Shown in pieces: positions 10,601 through 25,600 of a DNA stretch of 64,000 nucleotides (the first letter of the stretch is position 1; every line of letters begins with the position of its first letter). The position numbers and the translations under genes were made by a program. The DNA comes from Dermatemys mawii (taxonomy: Eukaryota > Chordata > Testudines > Dermatemydidae): positions 16,700,260 through 16,764,259 of the forward strand of contig ML677364.1 in the NCBI GenBank assembly GCA_007922305.1. The letters are read 5' to 3'. The notes under the pieces are model-generated. The model was not told where the DNA came from, did not search any database, and saw nothing but the letters and a program-made list of their open reading frames with translations.

Positions 10601-13600
10601 TTTTCCTGGGCCATATTCCTCACACAATCAGGAGAGGCAGGAAAAAAGATAACTGACAGTCCTCCGTAGAAGCTGGAGTCCATCATTCTTTTGCCAGAAA
10701 AAGTGCCAGTCGTATCTTGAAGATAAGCTATGTTTGTGGTATGTCAAAGCCACTGATTAACTTACTGGCTTTTAGCTGCTTGAATAGAGGATGAAGACTT
10801 GGAAGAAATTGGTTCATGTGCTGTTGCATGGACAGCATAAAGGATACCCATCACAGTATGTGCTTCCATGATCTGTCCTGAACCAAATCTGGCATGTGGG
10901 ATGCTTGTGAAGAACAGGTGTCTGTCATTCAGCCATCATGTTTTAAGTCTGGGTTTTTTCATCTTGCTTTCACTGGGTCAGTGTCAAAGATGACTCTTGC
11001 ATGGAAGTTGGTAGGCATTCAGAGCAGCTGACTATACCACTTTGGAGAGAAGGATCTGTTCAGTTAGTACAGGGGTAGGCATCCTATGACACGCATGCCA
11101 AAGATGGCATGAGAGCTGATTTTCAATGGCACTCACACTGCTGAGGTACTGGCCACCGGTCTGGGGGGCTCCGCATTTTAATTTAAAATTAAATGAAGCT
11201 TCTTAAAACCTTATTTACTTTCCATACAACAATAGTTTAGTTATGTATTAGACTTATATAAAGAGACCTTCTAAAAATGTTAACATTTATTATTGGCACG
11301 CAAAACCTTAAATTAGAGTGAATAAATGAAGACTTGGCACACCGCTTCTGAAAAGTTGCTGACCCCTGAGTTAGAAAATGAATCTCTTTATTCTGCTTGA
11401 ATTTTTACCATTTGATGTGTTCAGTCTTTTGGAGATGCTTCATGTACGTGACTGCTGTCCAACTTCTTTTCAATCTTAACAGTATAGGCTAGCGATCAGC
11501 AATGTTGGCATGCGGGACCACAGGGTAAGTAGCCTTAGCTCGCCCCGCTGCTTTATTTACCTGCCTACTCGCCGCACGCCACTTCCTGCAGCTCCCACTG
11601 GCCGCTGTCCCCCATCCCGGTCCAATGGGGGCCACGGGAAGCGACGCGCAGCGAGCCAGCATGTAAATTACCCTTAGCGGGCCCTGCTGCTTTCTTAGCC
11701 TGCAGTCCCATGTGCCGACGTTGCCGACCGCTGGTATAGCCATTTTCAGTCTCACATGTCAAACTGACCACTTAAGCATTTATATAATCCTCAGCTTTGT
11801 CTGCTCTGTGTGTCTTAGTAGCCCAGACTGATATTCTGGTTTTGGGAACTGAGAAAGCAGGTGCAGAATTGAACTTAACTTCACATAATTTAAAACAAAT
11901 TACTTTTAAAGTCCACCAACTAATTTTAAACTGGGTTTCCCTTTATTTTTGGTCTTAAATATTCACACAGAGAAAATGCCCTCATTTCATGAACTCTGAA
12001 TATATTATTTTACTTGTTTTTACTTTACAATTTTATTTATCTCTCCAAACCCAAAACCAACCTGCGGACTTGCTAGATAATTTAGTATCATGATACAGCT
12101 TATAGATAAATTACTAGCTTTTTAATAAGGGATATCTTACACAGTTTACTTTTCTTGTATAGTCTTTCAGTGTTGATGCTGGAAGTTATACTACATTAAT
12201 ACTGCTTTTTGGAGAAACATTTAAACATGTAGTCTTCAGCTTAAATACAGCTATACAAAAGCTACATTAAAGGAATGTTAAGGTTGCAAAGTCCAGCACT
12301 CAAAGGTTAAGAAAATGCAGAATGAAGGTTGCACATTCAGCTTTAATTTTGCCCTCGTGTGTGTATGCATTATGATTGTCTTTAATATACATGATTGCGG
12401 TGTCCCAAAGGACCTCCTGCCTCACTCAGAAGACTTATAACTTGATCAAATTTGGGAAGATTTTATCAGGCAATAAAAGGCATGTCCCTACCACCAGGCT
12501 GTATTATGCTCCCAAAAGAATCCTCTTACTGGACCATCATTAAGGCTGCCCAAATCCTGCCCCAAAGGGTTATCTAGGGCACTATTGCCCAACTTTACTG
12601 CAATGGTCGTGTGCATGCAGGTAGGCTTCTCAAACAGCATGGATTCTCTCTGCCTGCAACTGCCAACCAACAGCCTCCCCTGTATTCCCAGAGTAGAGTA
12701 CATTTACTCATGAAGTTCTGGGTGGTCTAAAAGAATCCTGACCCAAGACTTGCAAATCTACACCATGCCCTTCCTGGCTCTTGAGTCATGAATAACTGTG
12801 TGCCACTTATGACTGAAATAGCCAATGCATCTTTCAGAGAAGGAATTGTCCCTTCCTCTTTCAGACACACACTAGTGTGACCAGTGCTGAAGAACCTCAC
12901 TGTGGATACTTAGACCTAGCCAACTGTTCCCAGCATCAAAGCTCCTATTCCTGAGCAACCTTACAGAGAAACTGACAAAGGGCCAATGGGCAAGCTCATC
13001 TAGCTGAAGCTAACATTTTATACCTCAAGTAGTCTGGATTTAGGCAAGGACATGGAACTGAAACTGCTTTAGTGGCACTAATGGACGATTTGTCAGTGGA
13101 TAGAGAACAGACATCCATTCTTATCCTCCTGTACCATTTCTTCTGCATTCAACACATGGCCATGATATACGGCTGTATCACCTGAAAGAGAGAAGGTGCG
13201 GTCCAGAGTAATGCACTAAAATTGTTTATTTCCTGGAGGGATTCATCCAATAAGTAGTGATGAGAAACCGCATCTCCGCCACTAGACCCCTCACTTCTAG
13301 AGTTTCACAAGAAGAATTCTCTCTCCAGTCCTTTTCAACATCTGCATGCAACCACTAGGTGAATTAATCAGACAACATGGAATCAAGTGCCGGTAACATG
13401 CAGATGATACACAGCTCTACTTAACCTTCACCACATATGCTCAAATCACTACCACCAAGATGGTCTAGTGTTTGGATGAGTTCAGTTCATGTATGAGCAG
13501 CAGCTGGATGAAGCTAAACATAAGCAAAACAGAGATGGTGCTGGTGGGCAGAGTTTTCAGCCATGGTGCATTCTCTTTTGATTGAAGGTTCACGTTCACA

Positions 13601-16600
13601 ATTAGTCATTTCAATCCATGGTCTAGGATTACTCCTGGATTCCTTGCTGACACTGAGCTCTCATGTAGCAACAGCCATGAGTAACACTTACTACCATCTC
13701 TATTTGTCTAGGAGACTGCCTCATCCTGTTGGACAATGACCTGGCCTCAGTTATTCATGTCTTTGCTATAGTCCAGCTGAGAGGTAGCAATTTGGTGTAC
13801 CTGGGCATGAAACATCCAGTATTTAGGAAACTCCAAGTAATATGTACACTACAGTACGCCTCCTCAGCAGCACAGGCACATCACATTCATCCTCTGCTCT
13901 CTACAGTGGCTTCCCACAGAATTTTGAATCAAGTTGAAGGTCTGTCCTTATCTTCAATACACCCATGACCTGGCCCAAGATACTTGAAGTTCTTCAGCTC
14001 TGGTTTAAAAAAAACCCATGGTCAGCAACTTCACTCCTCTGGCACAATGGAACTCAACAATAGGGCAAAGCTCATCTGTGCTGTCTCTGAGGGCGATCTG
14101 AAACTGGAATGAATTCTCCAAGAACTAAGGGCCCCACAAACCTCACCACTTTATCTGCCAAGTGCAAGGCGCGCTTTTTGACCTTGACTTTTCTCTAATA
14201 TAAACACACAGCAAAATAATATTAAAGTTTTAAACAAAAAGCTAACCAAAAAAGATGCTTCACTACATATGCTTCTCCCTCTAGTTAGAGGATAAGATCC
14301 GACAGGTGACAGCTGTGTTGCTTAATGCACTACTGGAAAGCTCTCAGATTGCAGCATAAAAACCTATATAGAATCAACATTTCGTTGTACTGATGTTGAT
14401 AATGATTGTATCACTCCATGCTTGTTGCATTCTGTTTTTGCTTTTGTATGTTTAAAAAATAAGTTCTTAAAATAGCATTTACTAGAAGAAATTGGTGTCA
14501 AAATATAATTTGATCACTGATTGTAACTTTGAAAGAGGTCAGCATATCCATTATGCTGTCGAAAAGATGTTGGAACCCTCCAAATTTATTCTTGAGGGGG
14601 AAAAACCTTTATTCTGCTGTCTGCCCTGGTTATATGTGTGCTCCTACAGATTTAGCAATGCCAAAAAAATTTTGTTTCTGGCAAATGTAAAATGGAAGGA
14701 AAATGAAAATGCAGTTTTTTGGCAAAAACTTTATTCTAGTTTTTAACCGTCTGCAGCAGTTTCAAATGTACTTTAATGTTACAGACAACTTCCATTACAT
14801 AGCTTCTTTTCTTATTTATTACTAACAGGTTAATGCCCCCATCTATAGAACTTGGGGTTGATCCAATGTTGGTGGATGCTGCAGAACTAAGTCACTACCC
14901 TTCAGCTCAGTTCATCAGATTTTCTGCCTCCAGCGGCTGGTGGTTCATTTTCTTCATTTTATAACTTTTATTTTTTATTCATTTTTGTACAGTTTTAAGC
15001 AACAAAAATGCTGCTTCAGAATGCAAGCACAAAGGAAGCTTTAATTATAACAGTTGCTATGTCCTCAAGTTGTAATAAAGCTGTAATCTTTTGGGTGGAC
15101 TTGTCTGTAATATCTGTGTTTGTGCACACTTGTCGCTTCAAACAGTTTTCTTAGCTGAGATCCATAAAATAGAATTGGTAACGTAGAGTGACCTTAATTT
15201 CTCTAAATTGGAGGCCTCATGTTCTGAATGACTGCCTCATGGAAGAAATTAATATAACTAAATAAAAACTTTGTTGATCTGGGGAAAAAGTTAAATTAGT
15301 TTTTTCCCCTATATTCTTCAATTCATAATGAATGGGTACCAAATTTAAGATTCTGGCTTAATTGGAAAATGAAAATTATCTATACAATACACAGTAACTC
15401 CTCGTTTAAACTCATCTTGGTTAACGTTGTTACGTTGCTAATCAATTAGGGAACATGCTGGTTTAAAGTTGTGAAGTTCTCTCTTCTAATATCCTCAGTT
15501 GCCCAGCAGGCTATCAATTGCTGGCAGTTCAGGTCCCTTCCCCCACTGCAATGTGCTGCTCCTGTCCTCTGCATTGGAGCTGCTCCCTGAGACTCCTGCT
15601 TGCTGCGGGGGGAGGGAAAGAAGGGGGGGGCTCCCTTCCCCCTGCTCCTGTGCCCTGCTTACCCCATCTTCCATAGAGCAGAGGGAACATGAGGAGGGAG
15701 GCTTGCAGATCTAATTAACATTGTACTTTTGACCTCACTCTTGATACTTAAAGGAGAAGAGTGTTAACCCTTGAGGGCTCAGCAAATTGCTAGTTCGTTT
15801 AGCACAGTGGTTCTCAAACTTTTGTATTGGTGACCCCTTTCAAATAGCAAGCCTTTGAGTATGACCCCACCCCCTTATAAATTAAAAACACTTAATATAT
15901 TAAAACCATTATAAATTCTGGATCAAAGCGGGTTTTGGGGTGGAGGCTGACAATTTGCGACACCCTCCGCCCCCCACAAGATAACCTCATGACCCCCTTA
16001 GGGGTCCTGAGCCCCAGTTTGAGAACCCCTGATTTAGCAGTAAGGCATTCCCTGGGAAATATCCCACCCTCTGACTCCTCCACCTCAACCAAGCTTCACA
16101 ATCATCGTCACTGTGTACCAGTATTAAATTGTTTGTTTAAAACTTAGTGTGTGTGTGTGTGTAAATACACACACACTCTCACACACTCACACTAAGTTTT
16201 AAACTATATCTATATCTGTATATATATAATAGTCTTTTGTCTGGTGACAAAAAATTCCCTACCCCTCCATTTACATTAATTGGATTTGTTTAGCATTGTT
16301 TTGCTTAAAATCGATTTTTCAGGAACGTAATTACAACGTTAAGTGAGGAGTTTCTGTACTTCCAATTATGTGAATAGCATGGTCAGGGAGACATTTTATT
16401 TAGGTAATTGGGAGTTTCAATAATTGAGGGCAGGGACTATTCAGCAGTGAGATATCCACAGCTGGAGGTTTGTCATCCTCTTCCCAGTCCTAGCTGGTGG
16501 TTTCTGTCCCACCATGACTGCAGCCTCCTCCTCACCCACCTTGTGCCTTCAGAGATCACGTGTCACCAGCCTTGTGGCATCATAGTCCTCAGCAGAAATG

Positions 16601-19600
16601 CAGTCACAGCCCTGCTCACTCACTTCTGCAGAGGGCTTCTTGTGGTGCAAAAGGAGCCAGTCAGCAGCAGAGTGGTTATTCCTGCACCCTGGAGACTCAC
16701 TCTCCTCTCAGTCCTGGCCAGGGGCCTCTGCTCTATTATCTGACCATCTGCAATGTCCGAATCTTTGCCTTGTCCTCTAGCATGAGACATGTGACCTCTG
16801 CAGCAAGTATCTCATGCTGTGGGACAGAAGTGATTCAGTTAATGTAGAAGTTGGGATAATAGTTTTAGATAAATGGGAGCATACTGTAATGGTTAAATTA
16901 CTGAGAAAGCAGTTCACAGAAGTCAGTTCACCAGGAAGTGTTGCTGCATTATTAAATAAGACTAGCTTGAAGTCCTTCAGCTGATAGATAAGGATAACAT
17001 CAGTTCTGATTTAGTGCATAGTAACCAACCAACCATCCAAAGGCCATCTTTTTACATAAGAATGGCCATACTGGGTCAGACCAGTGGTCCATCCAACAGT
17101 AGCTGCTGCCAGATGCTTCAAAGGGGAATGAACAAAACCGGGGAATTACCCTGAACATCTTGGCTAATAGATGTAGATGGACCTATTCTCCATGAACTTA
17201 CCTAATTCTTTTTTTAACACGGTTATATTTTTGGCCTTCATGAGATCCTCTGGTAGAGTGTTCCACAGCTGACTGAATTGTGTGACAATGTACTCCCTTT
17301 TGTTTTATTAATTTAATTGGGTGACCCCTATTTCCTGTATTCCTGTATTGTTGCTCTTCTCTGTAAGTTTTCCAATTCCAATATCTTTTTTTGAGATGAG
17401 GCAACTATATTCAAGGTTCGGGCATGCCATATTCAAGATATGGGTGTACCATGGATTTATCTTATTTTCTCTCCCTGTTAAAGATCAGAATATTGTTTGT
17501 TTGCTTTTTTGACTGCTGCTGTACATTGAACAGATGTTTTCAGAGAGCTATCCACAAGGACTCTAAGATCTTTTTTTAGTGCTAATTTAGATCTTGTAAT
17601 TTTGTATATATAGTTGGGATTGTTTTCCAGTGTGCATTACTTTGCATTTGTGAACATTGAACTTCATCTGCTGTTTTGTTGCTCAGTCACCCAGTTTTGT
17701 GAGATCCCTTTGTGACTCTTCACAATCTGCTTTGGACTTAACTGTCTTGAGTAATTTTGTATCATCTGCAAGCTTTGCCACTTCACTGTTTACCCATTTT
17801 TCTAGATCATTTATGAATATTATAGCACAGGTTACAGTACAGATCCTTGAGGAACCTTGCTATTTACCTTCTCCACTGTGAAAACTGGCCATTTATTCTT
17901 AGTCTTTTTCTATCTTTTAATCAGTTATTGATCCATGAAAGGACTTTCCCTCTTATCCCCTGACTGCGTACTTTGCTTAAGAGCCATTGGTGAGGACCTT
18001 GTCAAAGGCTTTCTGAAAGTCCAACTACAGTATATCTACTGGATCACCCTTGTCCATATGTTTATTAACCCCCCCCCTTCCAAAGAATTCCAGTAGATTG
18101 ATTGAGGCATGCTTTTGCTTTTCAAAAGCAGTATTGGTTTGTCCCCATCATATCCTGTCCATTTGTGTGTCTGATAATTTTCAACCAATGTGTCTGGTAC
18201 TGAAGTTAGGCTTACTGCCTATAGTTGCTGGGATTGCCTCTGTAGCCTTTTTAAAAAATTGGCGGTTATATTAAATATTCTCCAGTCATCTGGTACAGAG
18301 GTTGATTTAAGCAATGGGTTGCACACCAGTTAGTAGTTCTGCAATTTCCTATTTTGAGTTTCTTCAGAACCCTTGGGTGAGTGCTGTCTGGTCTGACTAC
18401 TTATGGTTAAATTTATCTATTTGTTGCAAAACCATCTCTATTGATGCCTTAGTCTGAGACAGTTCCTCAGATTTGTCACCTAAAAAGAATGGCACAGATG
18501 TGGGAATCTCCCTGCCATCCTCTGCAGTGAAGACTTGTGTGAAGAATTCATGTAGCTTCCCCATAGTAGCCTATCCTCCCTTGACTGCTCCTTTAGTACA
18601 TTCATTGTCTGTTGGCCCCACTGATTGTTTTACTCCTGGGGGAATTCTGCAGCACTGCATATGCACAGAATTTGGGTCCCCTGAAGATTTCTTTGCTTTC
18701 CTGCAGAAAAATGGCTTTCTGATGGGAATTAAATGGAAGCCACAAGAGCAGTCATGTGACCCTCCCTAGCAGTAGGTTTCATGTATCCAGAGGAGGCAGC
18801 AGAGAGGTAAATCATTGAGGGCAAGAAGGTGGGACTGGGGAAGACCCGACTGGTGATTCCTACCTTGCATCCAGCTTAGCTGCTAGTCCGGGCTAGACTG
18901 GGCTGGGGAGGACTGGAGGACTTCCTCTTTCCCTGGATGGCATCTGAGGCCAGGTCAGACCCAGATTTCTCCCCTGACTATAGGAAGCTCTTCAAACTCC
19001 TCCTCCTCTCCTCTTCCCACCCCCCATGCTTCCTGCACCATTGCTCCTCAGCTGCAGGGGAAAGGATCCCTGTACAGAGATGTGCTCTCACATCTGCCCA
19101 ACCCCTGTGCATCCAGACCCCCTCATACTTGGACACTCCCCCTGCCTCCAATGAGTTCCACTCGCCCTGCACCTGGACTGCCCTGATGAGCCAACTGCAC
19201 CCAGATTCCCACCCCACTGAGCCCCAGCCAGTTGCATGTGGATACCCACCGCACTGAGCCCCACTCCCCCAGAATCTGGACCCCCCAAACCCTGCACACC
19301 TAGACCCTCCCTGCTGAACCCCAGTTACCTTCACCTGGTCCCCCCTGCATAGTCCTATTATCACCTTGAACCCCCACAACAAGTCTGTATGCATCCAGTC
19401 CTGTCTGCATCCGGATCCCCCACTGAGATGCCCAGTTGCCCCACACAGAACCCACTCAATACATATCTGGATCCCCCCACTCTAAGCCCTTCCATATTTG
19501 GATCCTGCCTTGCTAAGCCTGTCTCCCACACTTGGTGCACCTGGCATGGGGTGTTTCTCGGGCAGGCCCAATCCTTGCACTATGCCAGGGTTGGGTGCAG

Positions 19601-22600
19601 CTTCACTGCTGAGTCCATGTCCCCACAGGGGACAACTGCACAGTTATCTCCCACCTTTATGCTGTCAGTGTCCTGTGCTCCCCAATGCCATGCTGGAGCC
19701 TCCACATTTATTTGACAAATAAAATTGGCAGAATTTTGCAAAATTTTAAAATGTGTGCAGTGTTAATTTTGTTGGGGCAGAATTTTTAATTTTTTGGCTC
19801 AAAATACCCTCAGGAGTATTGTTTGGCAGGCTTCCTGCTTCTGATATACTTATATATAATAATTTGCTTTTAGTTTTTGTCTTTTGCTAGTTCTTCAGTT
19901 CTGTTTTGGTCTGTGTAATTGTACTTTTACACTTGACTTGCCAAAGTTTATGCTGCTTTTATTTTCTTCAGCAGGATTTGACTTCCAATTTTGAAAGGAT
20001 GTCTTTTTATCTCTAATTCTCTTTTACTCTGTTTAGCCATAGTGGCATTGTTTTGGTCTTTTTTTTCCCTTTAAAAAAAACTTTTTTGGGGGGGGGTCAT
20101 ACATTTACTTTGAGTCTCTATTATGGTGTGTTTAAGTTTCCATGCAACTTGGAGGCATCTCACTCTTGTTACTGTTCCTTTTTATTTCTACGTAACTAGT
20201 TTCCCCATTCTTGTGCAGTTCCTCTTTTTCACGTTTAGGTGCTACTTCGGTGGCTTTCTTTGGTATTTTTTCCCCCTACATATTAAATTAAATTACATTG
20301 TGATTGCCATTTATGAGCAGTTACTAGTGGATTAGGGATCTTCTGCTTGTTGGGGCTGCCCCTTCCCTTACTGCCACTGACCTTCAGAAACCTGAGAAGC
20401 AAAATCTGTTGAGGCTATGAAAGTGTTGTCTTTCATGTTTTCAAAAGTGTTAAACCATGTCTGTGCTAGTGTTTAAAACCATGATAGTTACTGTTAGCTA
20501 ATAATCTTAAATGTGTCTGGTTTGCTACTCTGGATGTGGCTGTGAGAGGGTTAAAAAGGTTAAACTTAAAGGGGTTAGTGAGTAAAGTAACTTTTCTTGT
20601 CTTTATTGTGGTTTTCCATGGTCAACTTGCTTTCAGGGTTAATTAGTCTTAATAGCTGTGTTGAAAATGCTTGGTGTATTAAATTTTTGTCTCATTTGTC
20701 AGTGTAACATTAATCACTATGTGCTTTTTTGCTTTAAAAAAAAAAGTTTGTTACAAATCTTCTTTTAAAGAATCCTCCTTTTCTTTAGGCCAGAAGGGAT
20801 CATTATAATCATCTGATCTGACTTCCTGCATAACAAGGCCAAAGAATCCTACCCAGTAATTGCTGCATTAAGCCAAAATTTCTGCTTGAGCTGTAGCATA
20901 TCATTTAGGAAGTCTGCATATCAAGACTTCAAATAACTGAGAATCCCCCACATATGTAAGTAAGTTATTTCAGTGGTTATTTACCCTTGCCATTAAAAAT
21001 GTGCACTTTATTTCTAGTCTGAATTTGCATAACCTCAGTTTTCAACCACAGAATCTTGTTATGCCTTTTTCCTTAAGGATTCAAGTCTCTTACCAATATA
21101 GGTACTTTTAATTTTGTGATTCGTATTACCTTCTCTTGCCTAAACTAAAAAGATTGAACTTCTTTAGTTTTTCTTTAAAGGCATGTGCGGAGAATGAGAA
21201 ATTTCTGTGTTTTTAATAAAAAGACCTGTTACTCAGTTACCCAATCACTTTTGTATTGTTACCTACTGGGTATGAAAGGATTAATTTCTTTCCAGGACAA
21301 AGGGGAATAAGAGATCAAATGACTAGGTCACGCAGACATAATGGAATCGGTATGAATGGACTATCAAGATATGTCAAAATGTGAATGGAACTACCTTGGA
21401 GATACCAATGGTTGGACCCTTAATGTGTCTTTCAGAGTAACAGCTGCTAACCAAGGTGACTTTTTGGATGTAGACAGGCAAATTACATGTCCTGCCCCTA
21501 CCCAGGAAGGGTGGTGGTGTGGTCAGATGTGAAAACAGCATGACTGAAACTTGAAACAAAGGACTCTGAAGTGTTAGGAAACACTGATAAGAATCCTTTT
21601 CTCTCAGTGATGGTAGTTCACTTTCATATGGGTGAGCAAGATGAGGGAGGTTGGCCGCGAGCATGCGGTCTGCCTTCCAGATGGCGGCAAAATGAGATCC
21701 CGCTAACTAAACAAGGAAATGCTGGCAAGCCAGATGGAAGACGTTTAGTTTTGCTTGATCACTTTAACCCAAAGCACTAAATACTATAGTCCAGTGGACT
21801 AATAAATGGCAGTTTATTTTATGAAGGCTGTTTTTTGTCATTGCAAACAGCTGCTGGCTGAATGGCTCTCATGAGAGTAAGTCTCCAACAGGGGGGTCCA
21901 AGTTCATTTGGATCTGCTGAAGAAGCCACAGTGAGAAACAGGTGCAGCAGGTAGGGATGCAGTCTAAAAGTAAAAGCCATAGGCCGCCTCCTTGAGCAAG
22001 AGGTCAAGGCCTATAACTAACAAGGATACACTTCCAGAAAAGCTGTACAAAGGTCAGAAGCATAGCACACCCTTAGTATCCATGACAGCATCTTTTCCAA
22101 ACATCAGTTCCTCCTTGAAGCTTTTTTTACCGCTTTCCAGTTTTTAACATAATTTTTGAGTTGTGGACACCAGAAGTGGACAACTATTCCAATAACAGTC
22201 TTGCTAATGATACATTCAGTTATAATACTAATCTCCCTACTCCTGCTTGATATTCCCCAGCCTATATATCCAAAGCTTGTGTTCTCACCAAGAGATTGGT
22301 TGTCTACTGTGATCCTGAGTCCTTTTCAGAGTCACTGCTCTCCAGGCAAATCTCCATCCTGTAAGTGGGGTTTTCTAGATGCGTGACTGTGCATTTGGCT
22401 GTGATAAAACAAATGTTTAAATTAACACACCTTACCACGTGTTCCAGATGATCTGTCCCTGACCTACCATCATCATTATTTACCACGAGCTTTTGTCAGC
22501 CACACACTTTATCAGCAGTGATTTTTATCTTTGACTAGCATAGCCCAGAGAGCACTAAATTTGGACTGCACTAGAAACCCCTCACTTAAGGCATGTCTTC

Positions 22601-25600
22601 CCTAGCAGCATTAAAGTGCAGCTGTGACAATGCTTTAATGTGGCTTGTGTAGTCGTGGCATAGCACTGGGAGAGAGCGCTCCCGAACACCCCCATGAGGG
22701 GAATAGCTACCAGTGCTGGGAGCGCTGAAATTTGGAGGGGGGGTGTTTCTTCACACCTCGGAGCAAGAAAGTTGCAGTGCTGTAAAGTGCCAGTGTAGAA
22801 AAGCCCTTACAGTTACTTTGATCTGTCAGTTAACCAGTTTTTAGTCTTCTTGAGGGCTTCAAAGTTGTGGACACCACGTTCCAATCCTTTCTATTCTGTT
22901 GTCTTTGAGCTTTCGGCCTGCTAGGGAGGGGACAACTGTGGTAGAAACACATGCAGGAAACAGTTCTTCTGCTATAATTAAAACAAAATTACTATCTTGT
23001 GATTTGAGGGACCAAATTACATGTACTGGTAGTATGTGGTGCTTGAATTAAAGTGGTGGTTGTACTTTCATGCAGCAATCATTCTATTTTTGGAAACCCA
23101 GTGAAATTCCAAGATACAAAAGCATTTTTGAAAGGATTAGTTAAAAATTCAATTCATGTCAGACTGATGAAGCACTGAACAGCTGGTGCTATGTTGAAAG
23201 TAGCTACTGATAAAGAGTTGTCATTCATGTACTTTAAAAATACCTCTCCTTGTGCCAAATTATTCTATCAGCTTTAGGTTAAGGTGATTCAAAGTAAATG
23301 TATACCTGGAAGCAGTTACGTTTCTAAATCTGTCTGCAGGACTTCATAAACTCATATAATGCATAACACCAGCCTAGAGTACAACTATGCCTTTTTTGTT
23401 GGCAAACCTCAATATAGCATTCTTATGCTCTGGGAGGGTCCTTAAACCAAACCAGTGTGGGTTTTTCCCCTCCAAACTAGTCTAAGTATACTTAGACAAA
23501 GTACTAAGGGCTGTAGCAGAAAACTTTAAATGGCGTAAGTTGGGCACCTAAATAAGTGGCTTGGTTTTGAGAGTGATCAGCCTCAATTTTCTCTCTCTCT
23601 CTCCTTGGAATGGGAACTATAAGTGCTCAGCTTTTTTAGGTAAGCACCCATTCTTACAAATGTGAGTCGTCAGATTCTTTTTCTATGGGCTTTTGTAAAG
23701 AGGTGGGTTTTTCATTAACATCTATGGATGATCACACTGGACTACAGTCTGACCTCAGTTAGCATCTTCCACTTCTGGGACCTGGAATCAGGTATCTAAT
23801 CTCCATTTCACAATAGTTTCTCGCTTTTTCTGGTTTTCATATTTCTGATGAGCATATTGGAGGGTCATAAATAACAAGGAAGTCCTTGTGGTAGCCTAGT
23901 TCCACTCCAGCAACGTGATATTTGACATAGAAATGTGTTCTAAAAGCTTTTTTAATTTAATTCCCTCCCGGCCCCGCCCCCCAGTGTTTAACATTGGTCC
24001 ATTTTTATGGCCACCCCCCACAATTTACACTGTTCATAGTGTTGTCTTCCTGAAGCTGCGAACAGCCCGAAACTATAGTTTTCATTCCTCTCCACAGTGT
24101 AACTCTGAATCTTCAATTTCATAATTTCAGTGTCAACATTAACTGTTTCACCACTGATCTCTAACAGAAACAACTACCTAACGTGTTTACCTGCAATCTC
24201 ATGTACACCAACTCTCTCTTGGGCAACTTCTAAAACCTACAGTTTTACCTTCTAATTTGTATACAAGTTAGACATTAGTCAGTACAAAATGTGCATGTAT
24301 TGAAAACAGAATGTGGGGAGAGCATAAAACTGAACTGAAGGCTAGTCTGCACTGGCAATGCTAAAGCGCTGCTGTAGCAGTGCTTTAACATGCCTTGTGT
24401 GGTTGCAGTGCTGCGCCTGGAGAGAGCTCTCTCCCAGCAAAATACAGCACTGCACCTTTTTTTTCACACCCGATTGAGAAAGTTTCAGTGCTGTTAATTG
24501 CTGGTGTAGACAAGCCCTTAGTGTCAAAATAAATATACAATATTATACTGATTATTCTTATATTTAATTCACTAAAACTGCCTATTTAAAACCATTATCT
24601 GAAGCTGCCATGGAATCCAGGGACCTTGCTACGGAAATTGTTCAGACTACACAAGGCCTTACCAATAGGAAACAATTCTAATCCTTAAAGACTGGAATGC
24701 ATTTTCTCTAGTAGTGATGAGACAACTCCTCTCTGAGAGGTGCAGTGTTTAGAGCTTCTGCGAACTGCACTACTGAATCACTGAATCACAGCAAGTGCAT
24801 TTCGATTGGTTCAATAGTGTGAAATCAGTTTATTGAAAAGTTTAGTGAATCTGTTTTGTGTATGTGTGTCTCCTCTACGCTTTCTTATGAGAGGAAAACT
24901 ATTCTCCCTTCGTCCAAGTCTAGTGCTGATACAAGGCTTCTACATATAAACAGATATTCCAGGAATGCAAACAACCTCTCATTTGGCTGCAGGAGAACTT
25001 TCTGTATTTAAAGTACTTGCTGGGAAGCAACGGAAAGTCCAGACTAAAATAGTTCAAGCTGGTGGAAGGGGAGGAGGAAATGGGATTGCTGATGCTTCCA
25101 AAATGTAATTAAAATGTAATGTTTGTCTCCTTTTACATTATTTTAAATCAGCATTATTTTACATTATTTTAAATCAAACATTAAGACAGATGCCAAACTA
25201 GCTCGTTTGTTCTTTTGATGATTTTCTGGCCTTCAGTATGCGTTTATAGGGAATGTAACCTGCAGTTTCAAATTAGTTTTGACCATCACTACTTCACATT
25301 AAAATCTGACCATAATATCATGTGTGGTCTTATAATGTTGCTGAATAAAGGGAGGAAATTCTGCTTACAAACAAGTATAGAAAAGTGTGTGTAATCCTAT
25401 TTTCTCTCTCATAATACAAAAGAGGACACTTTAATACTGAAAGACTTCAAATCTGAATGTGATAAAAGGGAAACGCTTTATATACAAATATAATCTGTGG
25501 AACTCAATACCAGACATCACCAAGGACAAGAGACTAATAAAGATTAAATTTTTCCATCCAGTTCTTTATGCACATTAACATCTTGGTTGCTTTTAGAGAG

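Larger units (their letters stand above)
15392..16356. mobile_element. Non-autonomous pogo/Tigger-like element, carrying a nested hAT
   Basis: The left end CAGTAACTCCTCGTTTAAA and the right end TTAAGTGAGGAGTTTCTG are inverted repeats. TA follows the right end; the left flank reads CA, so the TA duplication is degraded. A hAT copy (15805-16031) is inserted inside, as is a GT/CA microsatellite palindrome at 16135-16204. No transposase was seen. Confidence 0.65.

Noticed and set aside
12488..13968. Small frames at 12488-12703 and 13729-13968 as genes
   Set aside because: They are pieces of a decayed L2-type LINE or its flank; the catalytic ADDTQL motif lies in the same stretch with many stops.
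18937..19722. Overlapping frames of 70-138 codons on both strands
   Set aside because: Produced by the C-rich minisatellite in the element nested in CR1.
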